Shown piece by piece: positions 10,874-22,261 of a DNA stretch of 64,000 nt. Where the stretch lies: the NCBI GenBank assembly GCA_949357655.1, contig CASHTG010000019.1, positions 62,001-126,000 on the forward strand. Direction: 5' to 3'. The notes beneath the pieces are model-generated. The model had not been told where the DNA came from and searched no databases. It worked only from the letters and a program-made list of their open reading frames with translations. The translations under genes were made by a program, and so were the position numbers. The stretch's first letter is position 1, and each line of letters starts with the position of its first letter. Source of the stretch: Parascedosporium putredinis. Its lineage: Eukaryota > Ascomycota > Sordariomycetes > Microascales > Microascaceae.

Positions 10874-11297
10874 GGAAGGTATCTCGCATTTATCGCTTGG
10901 TTTCCTTTGTATTTCGCTATTGGGAGGTAGTAGTAAATATTCGATTTGATACCCGTTACTATACTTTGCCGTTGCCTCGGCTGGGAAGGCTTGATCCCGT
11001 GTGAGTTACCAATAGACTCGCAGAGCTGGATATTTCTACCCCGACACAGGGAGAATAAGATTATGATCAGAGGAGGAATCAATATCGGTCGGATCGCGAC
11101 TGCAAAATTAAATTTTAGCATATGATAAATAATTATGTATTATTAGGGATTATCTTTGTTGGATCCATCTAAATGTCTAGTAAAACAACCCAAGCATAAA
11201 AACAAAAGGAAATGATTTGACGCTCGAAGCAAAGCCGTAAATAAGGAGAAGAAGGCGGAAAGAACGAAGTAATGCAAAAGAACCAGGGAATAACACA
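10874..11297. other. Convergent intergenic stretch
   Basis: 3' ends of the PIP-kinase-like and NmrA-like genes face each other. AT-rich, no gene seen. Confidence 0.45.
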
Positions 11298-12312
11298 TCA
11301 TTTCCTGAGCCTGCTGGCAAATTCGCTGTCTTGTAGGAGCCAGGTTTCGAAATCCTTGACATCGGGGTGGATGCGCTTCACCTCTTCAATGTCCGCAGCG
11401 TAGCCGACATCATGGAACCACCTCAACATATAACCAAAGTCCTTGATACCCCACATGATCAGGCTGCACAGAATTCTCCAGGTTTCGGTAAAGTTTCGAC
11501 CGCTGTACTTGTTGAAGATCTCATTGGCCCTCTCGATCGTGATCTCGTCGCCGGCGAGGGAAATGGCGCGGTTCTTGTATTCTTCGGGGTGGAGGAATAC
11601 TTTGGCGGCGACGATGCCGATGTCGGGCACGGCGATTAATTGCAAAGGCTTCTCCTTGATGACCATCTTCCAGGATGTGACAAAGACGCGCCCAAGGAGG
11701 CTATCGGCGAAGTTCTCCATGAAGGCGACGGGCCGTAGAATGGTCCAGTCCATTTCGCCATTCTTGGTTTGCTCGATAAGATGCTTCTCGATCTTGTGCT
11801 TGTGAATGAAGTGCGGGACGTCGGTGGGGTTCTCGAGCGAGGCCTCGCCGTGTCGATCAATGGAGGAGTAGACGAAGAACTTGGCGCCCGCCTTGATCGC
11901 GGCGTCGACTAGAGCCTTGCCCTGGACGAGTTCTGAATCGGCCTGTTTGTTACCGATCGCGACCTAGTGTTCCTGTGGTTAGTATGGCTGCGCTGAAGAG
12001 ACGTCACAGAAGGCCCACTTGGTGGGGGTGTGAATCTGAGTATAGTGAATCTCTTACTTGTACGGAATAAACACCCCAGATGGGGAGAGTCGTGGCTTTC
12101 TTAGCGGCATCAAAGACCGCATCGATGTTGGCAAGGTCGCCCTGGATCAACTTGATTTTCGGGGACTTCTTGGCGAGTTTCTGGGCAGAGGCGGAGGATG
12201 CGTCTCGGGTGAGAGCGAGGATCTCGAAGTCGGCGTTTTCTTGGAGCAAGCTGTCGATGAGGGCGCCGCCCTGCTTGCCGGTGGCGCCGGAGACGAAAAT
12301 AGCGCGAGACAT
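11298..12312 (-). CDS. NmrA-like NAD(P)-binding protein
   Basis: Two exons: 12312-12058 and 11963-11298, 306 residues, frame intact. The N-terminus MSRAIFVSGATGKQGGALID carries the glycine-rich Rossmann loop (GATGKQGG) of atypical short-chain dehydrogenases. The order QGDLANIDAVFDAAKK, then WGVYSVQ, FFVYSSIDRHG, and WTILRPVAFMENF is diagnostic for the NmrA/HSCARG group. The usual SDR Tyr-x-x-x-Lys pair is not clear, as expected for NmrA proteins that sense the NADP/NADPH state rather than catalyse. The partner is unknown. The first intron base pair is a clean GTAAGA donor. It may be cytosolic or nuclear. Confidence 0.87.
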
Positions 12313-13654
12313 GAGTGCTAGGTAAAGAGGTGGTGTGGGAAGGATATGTGTTTGGTTCTAAGGTAGATGTTGGTGCGGGTTGGCACTTCAAGTAAGATTG
12401 ATGCTGGGTTGGTTACAATAGACAATGTCTTCAGGTAAGAGTGGGGAAAAGCTTTGAGAAGGGTTGCAAGCGTGTAAGAGTGGGCTTAGTGTGTTTGGTA
12501 GATGCGTTTGAATGCAGAAAGGGTTCGATGATGGAGATGAGTGAAGAAAAACATGTCTACTACTGGCACCCGGGCATCGTTTTTATATCTCTCCTTTGCC
12601 TTTGATTTCGAACACGATCCTGTGTGTATTGCCTGTGTGTATTGGGGAGAGGAGAGAAAAGGGTGGTTTTGGGAGACGGATTTGTAAGGTCGGCATCAAT
12701 TGATAATTGAATTCTGCCAGTTCAGTTGTTTTGGATTGCCAATGCTCCATGCACCTCGTCCATTCCAGGAGTGATTCTGCGCCGCTGCAAAGGCAACAGA
12801 TATCAAACCAGCCAATCACAAGCCCTTCGGTGGCCGATGGTGATGGCTTCCGTCGCAACGCAGCAGCACCCCACCACCTTTTTCCCGCCCGAGAACCCTG
12901 CTGACATATTCCGCTGATAGGAGAAGTGTGCGAAACAGCCTTATAAAGCCAAACGGCAAAAATAAAGTGCTGAGCAAAGACGTCTTTAAAATTCACAGTG
13001 CTGACGGCGTCCCCAGGATCGCCCGACCGTGCAGCCGCCCTCTGGTCGGTGCACTACCCGAGCGAGGATCCTGGAGGGGTTGATTCAATGCCACGAAGCC
13101 TATGAGTAATAAGGATGGTGGGGGACAGCTCATCCTTTTGATCCTGCTGGGATGAAATCTGGATACATAATGAGGGTGAGGCCCGTATGCCCAACTGCAT
13201 CCAAATGCATCGAGTACTTGGATGTATGCGTGGGCGGGCGAAAGAAGATGGAATCGGGAAAGCGGCAGCGACTCTGCGACAAGTACCTCAGTAGCACCAA
13301 GTTTCTACATTCTGTTGAGTCTCGAGACTTCAGTGCTCCCTACTCGATATTGTCGGAAAATAGCAACTAATCCACCAGTCGTGATATGGTTGACTGAGGC
13401 GATGTGAACGCCATGAATCGCTAACCCATATCAATGGGGGAAAGCACGAATCATGGCTTCTTCCAGAGCAGACACGGGACTTAGGATGCTTGTCACGTCA
13501 CATGACCGTCTTGATCGCGCACTGTGGGGGCTGCTTTGCTATTTCCGACCAAATTCTTCGCTCTATCAAATTTCAATACCTTGGTACAAAGTACACATCC
13601 ACCCTATCCCACGCTTGTCCGACGGCTTTCGAGCGTAATACTTGAAAATTAGCC
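12313..13654. other. 1.3-kb intergenic region
   Basis: Divergent promoter region between the NmrA-like gene and the F-box gene. CT-rich and low-complexity patches lie before both starts. No gene supported. Confidence 0.45.
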
Positions 13655-15173
13655 ATGGCCGGCGAAATCGGGATCGGAAATCTGCCGGTAGAGGTGTTCC
13701 GTTCCATTCTACACCTTGTCGATGCGCCGAAAGCTCCATTAGCCTCCGTCTGTCAATCTTGGCGGCCAATCATCGAGAGACACACTTTTTCGTCAATCCG
13801 CCTGAAAGCACAAAAGCCTCGCTCAAGACCTTTGATTCCATCTTCTCGGACCCGTCTCGCGCATCTTTGATCAATTCCTTGCATTATACGGTTGTCCTCC
13901 CGGCTTTGAAAACAAGGGATTTCCGTAATCCGCAGGGCCGGGCGGAGCAGTTGCAAGATAGCCGTGTGTTCGCACGTGCCATTATCAATCTTTTTCACCG
14001 CCTCCGGCCATCAGACGTCGAATCCGGGGCTGGCGAGGCCCGAATTAAAGTGCCGAGTTTGATTCTCAACATTGCAAGGCCGGTTGATGAGGTGGGGGAA
14101 AAGCCTCCCAGAGCTTTGATTCCTATGTATTTTCCAGATCTTGATTTCGAGCATGGCCCAAACAGACCAGTGCTACCAGAGGTTCTCGATACAGTCGAGT
14201 TCAAGCTTGATTTTTGTGCTATCGATCCATCCACTCAAATGCCCTCGCCGCTATCTTGACTGCTCTTCCCAGGCTACAGGACGCCTCGTGGGAGTATCGA
14301 CTCCGGAGCGGCGGCTACCGGAAAAGCGGCGAGAGGCACGGACCGCGTTTGGCCGGCTCCTGCAGACCGTCCCCTTTCCCTGCATCACCTCTTTGACCGC
14401 CAATTGTTACGATGATGACCCCGAGGACCAACGCTTCAATCCGCTACCGGTTGTGCTTGAGGACGAGGAGGATGCCCTCTCGTTGGGTGTGCAGCGTATA
14501 TTGCGCCTTCCGACATTGCAGAATTTCACCTTCATAAGGTCCCACAGTTTATCGCCCGATGCTTTCGGGCCCTCTTGGTTTGGTGGGCCGTTTAGCCCTT
14601 CCCTTCAACAGGTACATATTGCAATATCGGGCATCAATCCCAGTGGTCAATGGTATCTTGCGGGTAATCCGAACAACCCGGTATACGAGGAGGAGGTTGA
14701 TCTAGACGAAGTGGAGGAAGAAGACGAAGAAGACGACTACTACATAGGAGACGACGGAGAGGAAGAGACATTGTTTACACTCCACGTCGAGCCCATTGGG
14801 CTCGAGAGAATGGAGACGACCGGTTTTACTCCTTTCGGTCATATCCTGATCCAACCCGGTTTGTACCGCTGGTCCGGGCTGTGGCTATCGCAGTATCCCG
14901 CATGCCTGCTCTGGAAAAGTTCACCTTGGCCGTACGCGGAGGGGACGACCCTATGGAAATCTCCCTTGATTTTTACGCGAAGGGGCAAAAGCCCTTCATG
15001 GAAACTTGGCACGATATTGACGAATTCCATGAAAACACAAGACCAAGCCGCGATGGACCGTGATCGCGTTTCGTGGCACCGAGCCCTGGTGGGCAGCTGG
15101 GGAGGATATTGTAAAAGCTCTCGTCGCGACCAGGGAAGACTGCGTCGTCTATTTGAGGCCATGCAATGTCTAA
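13655..15173 (+). CDS. F-box protein with acidic insert
   Basis: About 507 residues, no intron seen. The N-terminus MAGEIGIGNLPVEVFRSILH then APLASVCQSWRPIIERHTF is a standard F-box, the Skp1-binding module of SCF ubiquitin ligases. The body has the weak leucine-rich layout of fungal F-box proteins (ALAAILTALPRLQDASWEY, RREARTAFGRLLQTVPFP). It contains a strongly acidic tract at about 14690-14770 (DEVEEEDEEDDYY). Five frame breaks are needed, each one base missing in a run of four or five A or T: about 13813, 14212, 14323, 14825 and 15032. With these added, the frame closes exactly on the TAA at 15171. It likely recruits an unknown substrate for ubiquitination. Confidence 0.7.
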
Positions 15174-15265
15174 GAAAAACCACCTAAAACTCCGATTTCA
15201 TAAACCATACATCATAAGATAATAATAATAGAAACTGCTCTTGTAACCTCGCCCGTCTTGTTCTG

Positions 15266-18200
15266 TTAGAACGGGTTTGTCCATGAACCCCGCTCATCCA
15301 CTGCCTTGCGCAAGGCCTCAATTTTCTCCCTCCTCTCCGCCCGGCCCGTGGTCTGCGAGTCCGTCTTCGCGTCGAACGGAGCCAAGACAGCTTCGATCTT
15401 GGGCATCCAGTCCTTGAAGAACTTGTCAAATTTGGTAAACGTTTCCTCCGTGCGCGTCTTGATAAACTTTTTCCACTTGTCGCCCAAATCCTTGGTCTCG
15501 TAGTCCGTCTTGGCGGCCTTATTCCACCGCTTGACTGCCTCGTCGGCAATGTCGAGGCGTTCGGCGACTCGGTCGGACTGCGTGACAAGCAGCCCGCGGA
15601 TCTTGGACGTGTTGATATAGCGGTACGCCATGAGCACGATCTTCATGGTTTTGATCGCCGCGTCCACCGTGTCCTCGCCCGTGCAGGCCTTGGCCATGTC
15701 GCCCTCGCCCGCAATCTTGCCCTTCTTGAACGCCGTCTCTTTGGCGACGTTGACGTCGGTGATGATGCGGACGAACTCGGTTTCCTTGTAACCCGTGTAG
15801 GGCCACGCCTTGGCAACGTAATCCCAGGGGTTTTGCGGCTCGCCGTCGATGGGGATGTTTCCCTTGGACCACCCGTTTTGGTTGAGCGGCTTGCAGAGTT
15901 CGCTGTAGGTCGACATGAAGCCTTGGATCAAGTGGGCTTCGAGGATATGTTCGACGGGATATTTTTGGTTGCCGCCGCCGCCGCGTTTGTTGGGTACCTC
16001 TTGCATGTTTGGCTGGATCCCGAATTGATCTAGAGCGGGGATTAAACGTTAGTTTTTTCGGCCGAATAACAAGGGGAGTGGGCGGATATTCATCATCAAA
16101 CTTACAATTGTTGCATTTGTCCCAAGCCTCGTTGTCGTAGATCTCAAAACTTGAGTCTTGCGGCCAAGCTTGGAACATGACGGTGTGCTTGGCGTTATTG
16201 CTGCAGGTGATAATCTTCTTTCCTATCGCACGCCGGTCGAAATGGTTGAAGTGAAGAGTCGAGTTCAACTGCGCCTCGATGTACTCGAAATCGTCCAACT
16301 CCGGATCCGACGCGTCGTCGGCGGCGAGGGAGCGCTTGTCGAAGAGATCGCTATCCGGAGTAACCTTGTAGAAACCCTCGACGGCATCCTGGTTGAGGCA
16401 GGGCCCGGGAGCAGTAGTCCCGCCCTTGTTTGGACATAACTTCTTGTCACCGGGAATGGTGATGAGTGGTCCGTACGGGACGAGTCGTTTCCGTAGGAGA
16501 GGTAACCGGTCTGACTCGTTCTGGGCGAACCCGTACCGTTCTAGGTCCAGATCCAAGGAGCGCGGCGCAGCACCACCCGTTACGCAGAGATACTCGTCGC
16601 CGTTGTTTGGGATCAACGTTCTCTCAATGCTGCCAATGGTGAGCGGGGCGGGTTTCCAATCAAAGGCATCGGGGACCTTGGCTTGGACCTTGAGGGATGC
16701 GCCAGCGTCAACCGCGTATCCGAAACCGCAACTTCCCCGACAATGTCGGAGCGGACACGCATGCGCGCCCAGCCGTCCCCTGCGAGCTCCACCGCACACG
16801 AGCCGATCTCGTACCTCTTATCAAAATTGATACCGAAGCTGATGGTAGGGATGATGTGCGCCTCGGCATATCCTTCAGCCTTGAGGCTGTAGTCGAAAGT
16901 TGGCTTGGACAGGCCCTTTGCGTCGATGCCGCGGTCGGGCGAGTCCTCTGTCTTGGGCACGTATTCGTTGTTCTGCTGGGGGTACGTTTGACGTATTTCC
17001 CAGTCGGTGAGCGTGACGCGGGCTTCGACTCGGCCTTCCACGGAAATGCCTGCTTTGAACCTCGCATCGAGTCTAATCTCGGGGCCAATCGTAACGATTC
17101 CCGGGATGCGGAACGATGCACCGGGGACAGGCAACTCGCCAAGTGAAAACACTTTAGAGTCCCACTGCATCGTCATCAGCGCCTCGAGTGTGAAGATAGC
17201 TTCGATCCCGCCCTCATTGTTAAAGTGAAGGAATGACTTGCTGAGATCCATGCCGGGTCCAAGGGTGGTGATGAGCGTGAATCCAAACGACGTCGACATC
17301 TTGATGCTGGCGGTAGCCACGGCTTCCACTTTTGCCTTGAACTTGAAGTTGGGCTTGTTGCACGTCCACTCTTCCTGCAAGATGATGGCAGAAATATCCT
17401 CTTCGTAGTCGTGCCGCTTTTCCTTCTTGATCTTGATGTCCAGCAGCCCCTTCAACCAGTCGACGGCGCTCGAGCCGAACCACCGTTTGTGAAGCTGCTC
17501 TGTAGTCAACTCCCCTCGGTGGTAATCGTCGCGCCATTCTTCTTCTATCCAGCGTTTGTGGTTTCCACCAACGTCCTCGAGCGACCTCTTGCTCTTCTTC
17601 CCGCCGTCCTTGGGCTTGGCCACGATGTTGTCCCAATAACCTTCCTGGTTGGAAAAGTCGATGCGCATCTGCGTTTGGTGGTCGTCGCGGGGACGCGAAG
17701 GAAGTCGTAGTCGAACGTGAGGTCGTATACGGTGGGCTTGTGCGTGAATCCTCGCTTGACCAGCTGTGGGGGTAGACCCTGGTCCTTGGCGACCTCGAGG
17801 GCCTTGACGACGGCATACTTGCCGGGCCCACATCCCTTGCCGCGGGGCATTTCGATGATCGTACCGGGAGCTCCGCGACCGCTGAAGATGTCGCTGCAGG
17901 TGCTGCTGTCGGAATTATCTGTGCATATCATTTGGACGGTTTGCTCCCCTTCGGACACCGGATCGTTGCAGTTGTAAACTTCCCAGTGGGAACCGTCCCG
18001 TTTATCGAGGGACACCTGAATCTCCTTGTGGCTTGCAAGAACATAGAACTGGAACGCCGCCGCATCCGGGTCGTCATCGGTGTCGGTATCCGCTTCGCCA
18101 TCGCCCCATGTATTATCCACATTCAGATCGAAGCGAGTCTTGACGTCGTCTCCCGTAGGCGGGTTCGGCAGAAGATCATCCAGCGGAACAGGCAAGAAGA

Positions 18201-21183
18201 GATTAGAGCCCTCTGGCGGATCGCAGCAGAATACTCTAGCTCTATCCAGGAAGGGGAAGCACGAGAGACCTTCGCCATGCACGCTGTTGGCGAGCTGAAT
18301 TTCCTTTCCGGCGGTGCAGGTGTTGTCGCTGCAGTCCTTGCTCTTGGAACCTTTCCAGTGGCAGTTTTGGTTTTTCCAGCGGTTAAAGTCTTCTTTAGGG
18401 CAGCAATACAGCTCGAGGAATTCAATGTCCAGGTCGCCCAGGAGATCACCCAGAAGGTCGCCCACGATGCCGAAGAGGCTTGCCACGTCGGCAACCGCCC
18501 CGAGCCAGGTCCCCTTGAACGTGAGTGGCTTGTCGCCCGCCTTGCACTGGTTCCCCATACCACTCCAGTAGCAGCTGTTCTTGTGTTCTTGGGCAGCCTT
18601 ACAACAGTAGGCTTTGCTGCCACCCTCGCAGTATTTGCCGTTTCCCCACGGGTTCGTTTGCATCAGGACCTCACCATCGTGGCACCGGCCGTTGCAAGCT
18701 GGTGCTTCACCTCGCCTATCCACAAGTTAAAGTCTGTCAGTCTAGGAAAGAGGGTGGCACATCCGATACTTACCATTTACAGTCATCGGGATCGGGCGCC
18801 GCAGATAGTGGACAGCACAGGAGACTATCGTCATCTCCTGCTGTACGGTAGAACCAGTGGACGCTGCCGCAAGGTTGCGACTCGATCTTTCGAAAGCCGT
18901 TCTTGCACTTCCCTCCGCATCCGGTGACGTAGCATCCTTGGTTCCCGATGTCCTGCCAGAGGCCGGTATCCTCTGACGTTCCGTCTTTCATGGCCAGCGC
19001 CACTGCTTTGGTGCCGACTACCGCCGTCAAAGCTTCGAGGTCTTTGGTGTCCTGATCCAAGGACCAGATGAGGACGCCCCTAGACCCAACTTGTTGGCAA
19101 AGTCCATCTTGGCTTTTATCGTCTCGGCGTCGTCCTAAACGAGCTGGCATGAGTATTTCCATTGCGAAGAATTGATTAAGAATTCGAAAGACGTACGTAG
19201 CTGACCCATTGGTTCTCGTCCCAGACGATATACTTGACTTGGTGCTCTTTATCATAGTATGGCTTGAGCTTCTTTTCTTTGATGATGTTTTTAATCTCAA
19301 AGTAAGACAACGTGCCAGAGTTATCGGTGCACTGGTAGGTGATGACGGTGGTTAGCATTGAAGGCGACATCGAGAGGAGTTCAGCATGCGTACCGGGCCC
19401 TTTCGCGCGCCGCCTCTAAATTGGCAGCCGGGTTTGTAGCACGACGAATCGGAGAGTTCAAAAGATCTCCCGTAGAAACCAAGTCCGAGATTCAGCTTTG
19501 CGGGCGACACGTCATTGCGCCAGTATAAGTCCAAAGCTAGCTTCAGTTCTGTGATGTTTGTGTGGGCAAGTACTTTGGATCCGATGGGGTTATCGGCATC
19601 CCAGACACCATGGAGACTAAAATGCAAAGGTTAGTGTTCTAGTTAGGGTAAAGGTAACTATAGGGACATGGATCGGCCTCCGGTAGTATCTACGTACTCA
19701 TAGCCTGAAGAGGTGGGGATGGTCAGCAGAAGTTCATTATCCAAAAGGATTAAAGCGGTAACGTACTCATAATGTTGACAAAATCAACTGCCGCAGCGCT
19801 TTCCTTGAGGTCAAAATGCCTCAGGTACCAGTAACTAGTCGGAGTGGTAAAGGACACCTCATAATCGACCGGTTGCTTCTTGATGGCGGCCTTGAGCTCT
19901 TTGAGTAGCTTGGTAAAGTTTTTGCCATCTTCCGCATGCCCGCCTCGGTCGGTTGCTCCCGGGTATTCCCAGTCAAAGTCAACGCCATCAAAGGCATATT
20001 GCCTCATGAAGCTGAGGAGATTAGCGACGAACGTAGCTCGGTTGGCCTGGCTGGAACAAATGTCGTGGAACACAGACTGCCACGGGCTTGGATCGTTGAA
20101 CGTCCAGCCGCCGAGCGCAATCATCACCTTGAGGTTGCGGTTTCTCTTCTTGAGAGCCGTCATTTTCGAGAATAGCTTTGGGTCTAGGTCATCCATGGGT
20201 ATGATTTTGAAATCGCCGGGGGTGATGTATCCAAAGGAGAACATGAGATGTGTGAGTGCGCCAACGGGGATTTGCTCGATGGACTAGACTGGACGTGAGC
20301 TTCGTCTATAGAGGATGTATAGGATAACGTGGTTTCTTACGTACCATTCCGTTGCATTTTCGGGTGTGCACCCACGCTTCGTAATACCCTGCCGATATAT
20401 CTGTGAGCGACATAGATCCTGGGGGAGAGGTACATCAATAAACGAATTGTACTCACCGACGACTCTTTCGCGCACATTTCCACCGGAGCTTCCTGAACCT
20501 GGTTGTTTACAATTGCTCTGGCAGGACGCTTCCTTGTCCTTGGTAACCTTGCAAAACTCTTCCGTCATGCCGCAGAATCCAAATGCAGAACAGCACCTAG
20601 AAATCATCAACGCCCGCTCGGTGTAGGGGATAAGCACGCTTAGGTTAGAAATTACTTACACGTTGAGAGGGCATTCTTTCCCTGGGGGATTCGCAAATCT
20701 GCCACATTCGGCCTTGGCATCGCAGTTGCTCCAACATACCTCGTTGGGTGACGTGTTGGTTGTGTCACAGGCTTTTGGCCCGTAGTTACACCAGCCGGTC
20801 TCTTTTGGGCAGCATGCGCCGTTTCGGCATGGTCGGGACTCGGAGCAGCTGTAGTCTGTTTCCTGCGTCACTTGCCGGCCGAGGATATGGCGGGTGTCTA
20901 GCACGGCCGACATGCTATCGGCGGCGCAGACTGGCAGCTTTGGATCAGGGCGGACTTTGACGGAATAGTCGAGGGGACTATATCATGGTGAGTTCAAGGT
21001 GAGACTTTGGCATTAATGATTTCGAAAGGCTTACTGGTAGGCTTCATTTCGACACGTCCACTCGTCGTTTGAAGGGGAATTGCTGATGCTGGCTGGAAAT
21101 GCATATACACCAAAGGTCACAAAGGTGGAAAGGGTAAGGAGTGCGCTAAGCAGAATGCGTAATCGAAACATTGATGCCGCCAT
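15266..21183 (-). CDS. Large GH18 chitinase, subgroup-C type
   Basis: Eleven exons: 21183-21035, 20977-20660, 20596-20457, 20388-20345, 20283-19767, 19704-19698 (only 7 nt), 19616-19394, 19331-19197, 19134-18774, 18715-16106 and 16029-15266. The product is about 1756 residues. A signal peptide (about 1-28) is followed by a Cys-rich CBM18-like chitin-binding region (about 95-190). The GH18 barrel starts near 218 with the catalytic DGVDFDWEYPG (Glu about 323) and ALGGWTF. A C-terminal region of over 1000 residues has further Cys-rich modules and no domain I know. Three frame breaks, each one base missing from GGGG/CCCC (about 19080, 17690 and 16734), are read as errors; after them the codon count closes exactly. 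It hydrolyses chitin outside the cell. The adjacent divergent LysM gene is the classic partner of subgroup-C chitinases. Confidence 0.87.
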
Positions 21184-22261
21184 GACTACGAATTCCTGGC
21201 CGTGGATTATCGACTTATCACTAGCCTTACTCGTTCAAGGGACATAACCCTGTACGCAATTCCACGGAGGGAGAGGGATATAAATGCAAACATATCGTTG
21301 ACCTCCACGGCTATCACGGATGGACTGGACAATTCCGGCCACTAAATAAGGCATCTAACCTCTCGAATACTCTACCGCGGTTCTCCAGCCGTTGGAAAGT
21401 CTCATTCCATGATGGACCTGTCTTGCAAGCCCCTGGCTGCATAGTCACGGAGAGGGGCCATGCGTTGGAGGGAATGGTTGGTACGTTGGGTTAAGTTGAG
21501 AAAAGTGTCTAAAAGACAGACTAACCACAGTCGAACTACCCTCAGCTAGGAATATTCTTGCCGCCAAGGCTCGAATTGCCGGAAGTTCCAGCCAGTGCCG
21601 CACCAAAATAAGAGGCTGACCGGAGGAGTGTGCACTCACACACCGGCTAGTCTTTTCCCCGACTGGCTTTAGGCCTGTAGACTTAAGTAAGGCGAAAGCC
21701 ATGTATCAAACAGAGGTCGGTTGCCGCTGGCAGCTATGCTGATGTCTCACCGCCACATCTTAATCTTAGCGGGCCGCGCCGCATCAAGGCTCAGAGGTGT
21801 CAACGAATGAATATCAGTAAGCTGAAACTTTTTCTTATTTTGTTTGATACATTCGTGGGGAGAATGGGGGCCACCGGACATGACTATACTCCGGTGCTTT
21901 CTTTGGTCTCTGCATCCATCGCCAGCCTCGCTCTCTTTCCTCTATGGGCACCAACCTCGGGGATATATCGCCGCAGCTCGTAGGGAACGTAGACAATGTG
22001 ATTAGGATGTAAGAGGTTAAGCAGGGCCCCCAAAAATCGAGGGAAATGGACCGGATCAAATTTCTGTTACAATTTTAAGAGAAAGATCCATAACTTGAAT
22101 TCTACACCTCTGGGCTTTCTCCTTGCTTTCAGCCTACCCGCGCGGCTGAGGACATATCAGCAGCAAGTGCCCCAGGCGCCCTTGTCACCTCGCCTTGCTT
22201 GTAAGCATTATTTCAAAGCAGTGACGCAGATTTCCTCGGCATTCTCTCTCGAGTTCACACA
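21184..22261. promoter_or_regulatory. Shared divergent promoter region of chitinase and LysM genes
   Basis: 1.08 kb between the two start codons. An AT element at 21279-21285 (TATAAAT, read TTTATA on the minus strand) lies about 95 bases before the chitinase start. No third gene is seen, so the pair probably shares regulatory sequence. Confidence 0.5.

Noticed and set aside
15519..16799. Separate 426-codon gene within the chitinase 3' part
   Set aside because: Its first part continues the chitinase frame after one missing G, and the rest is a shadow read through the last intron.
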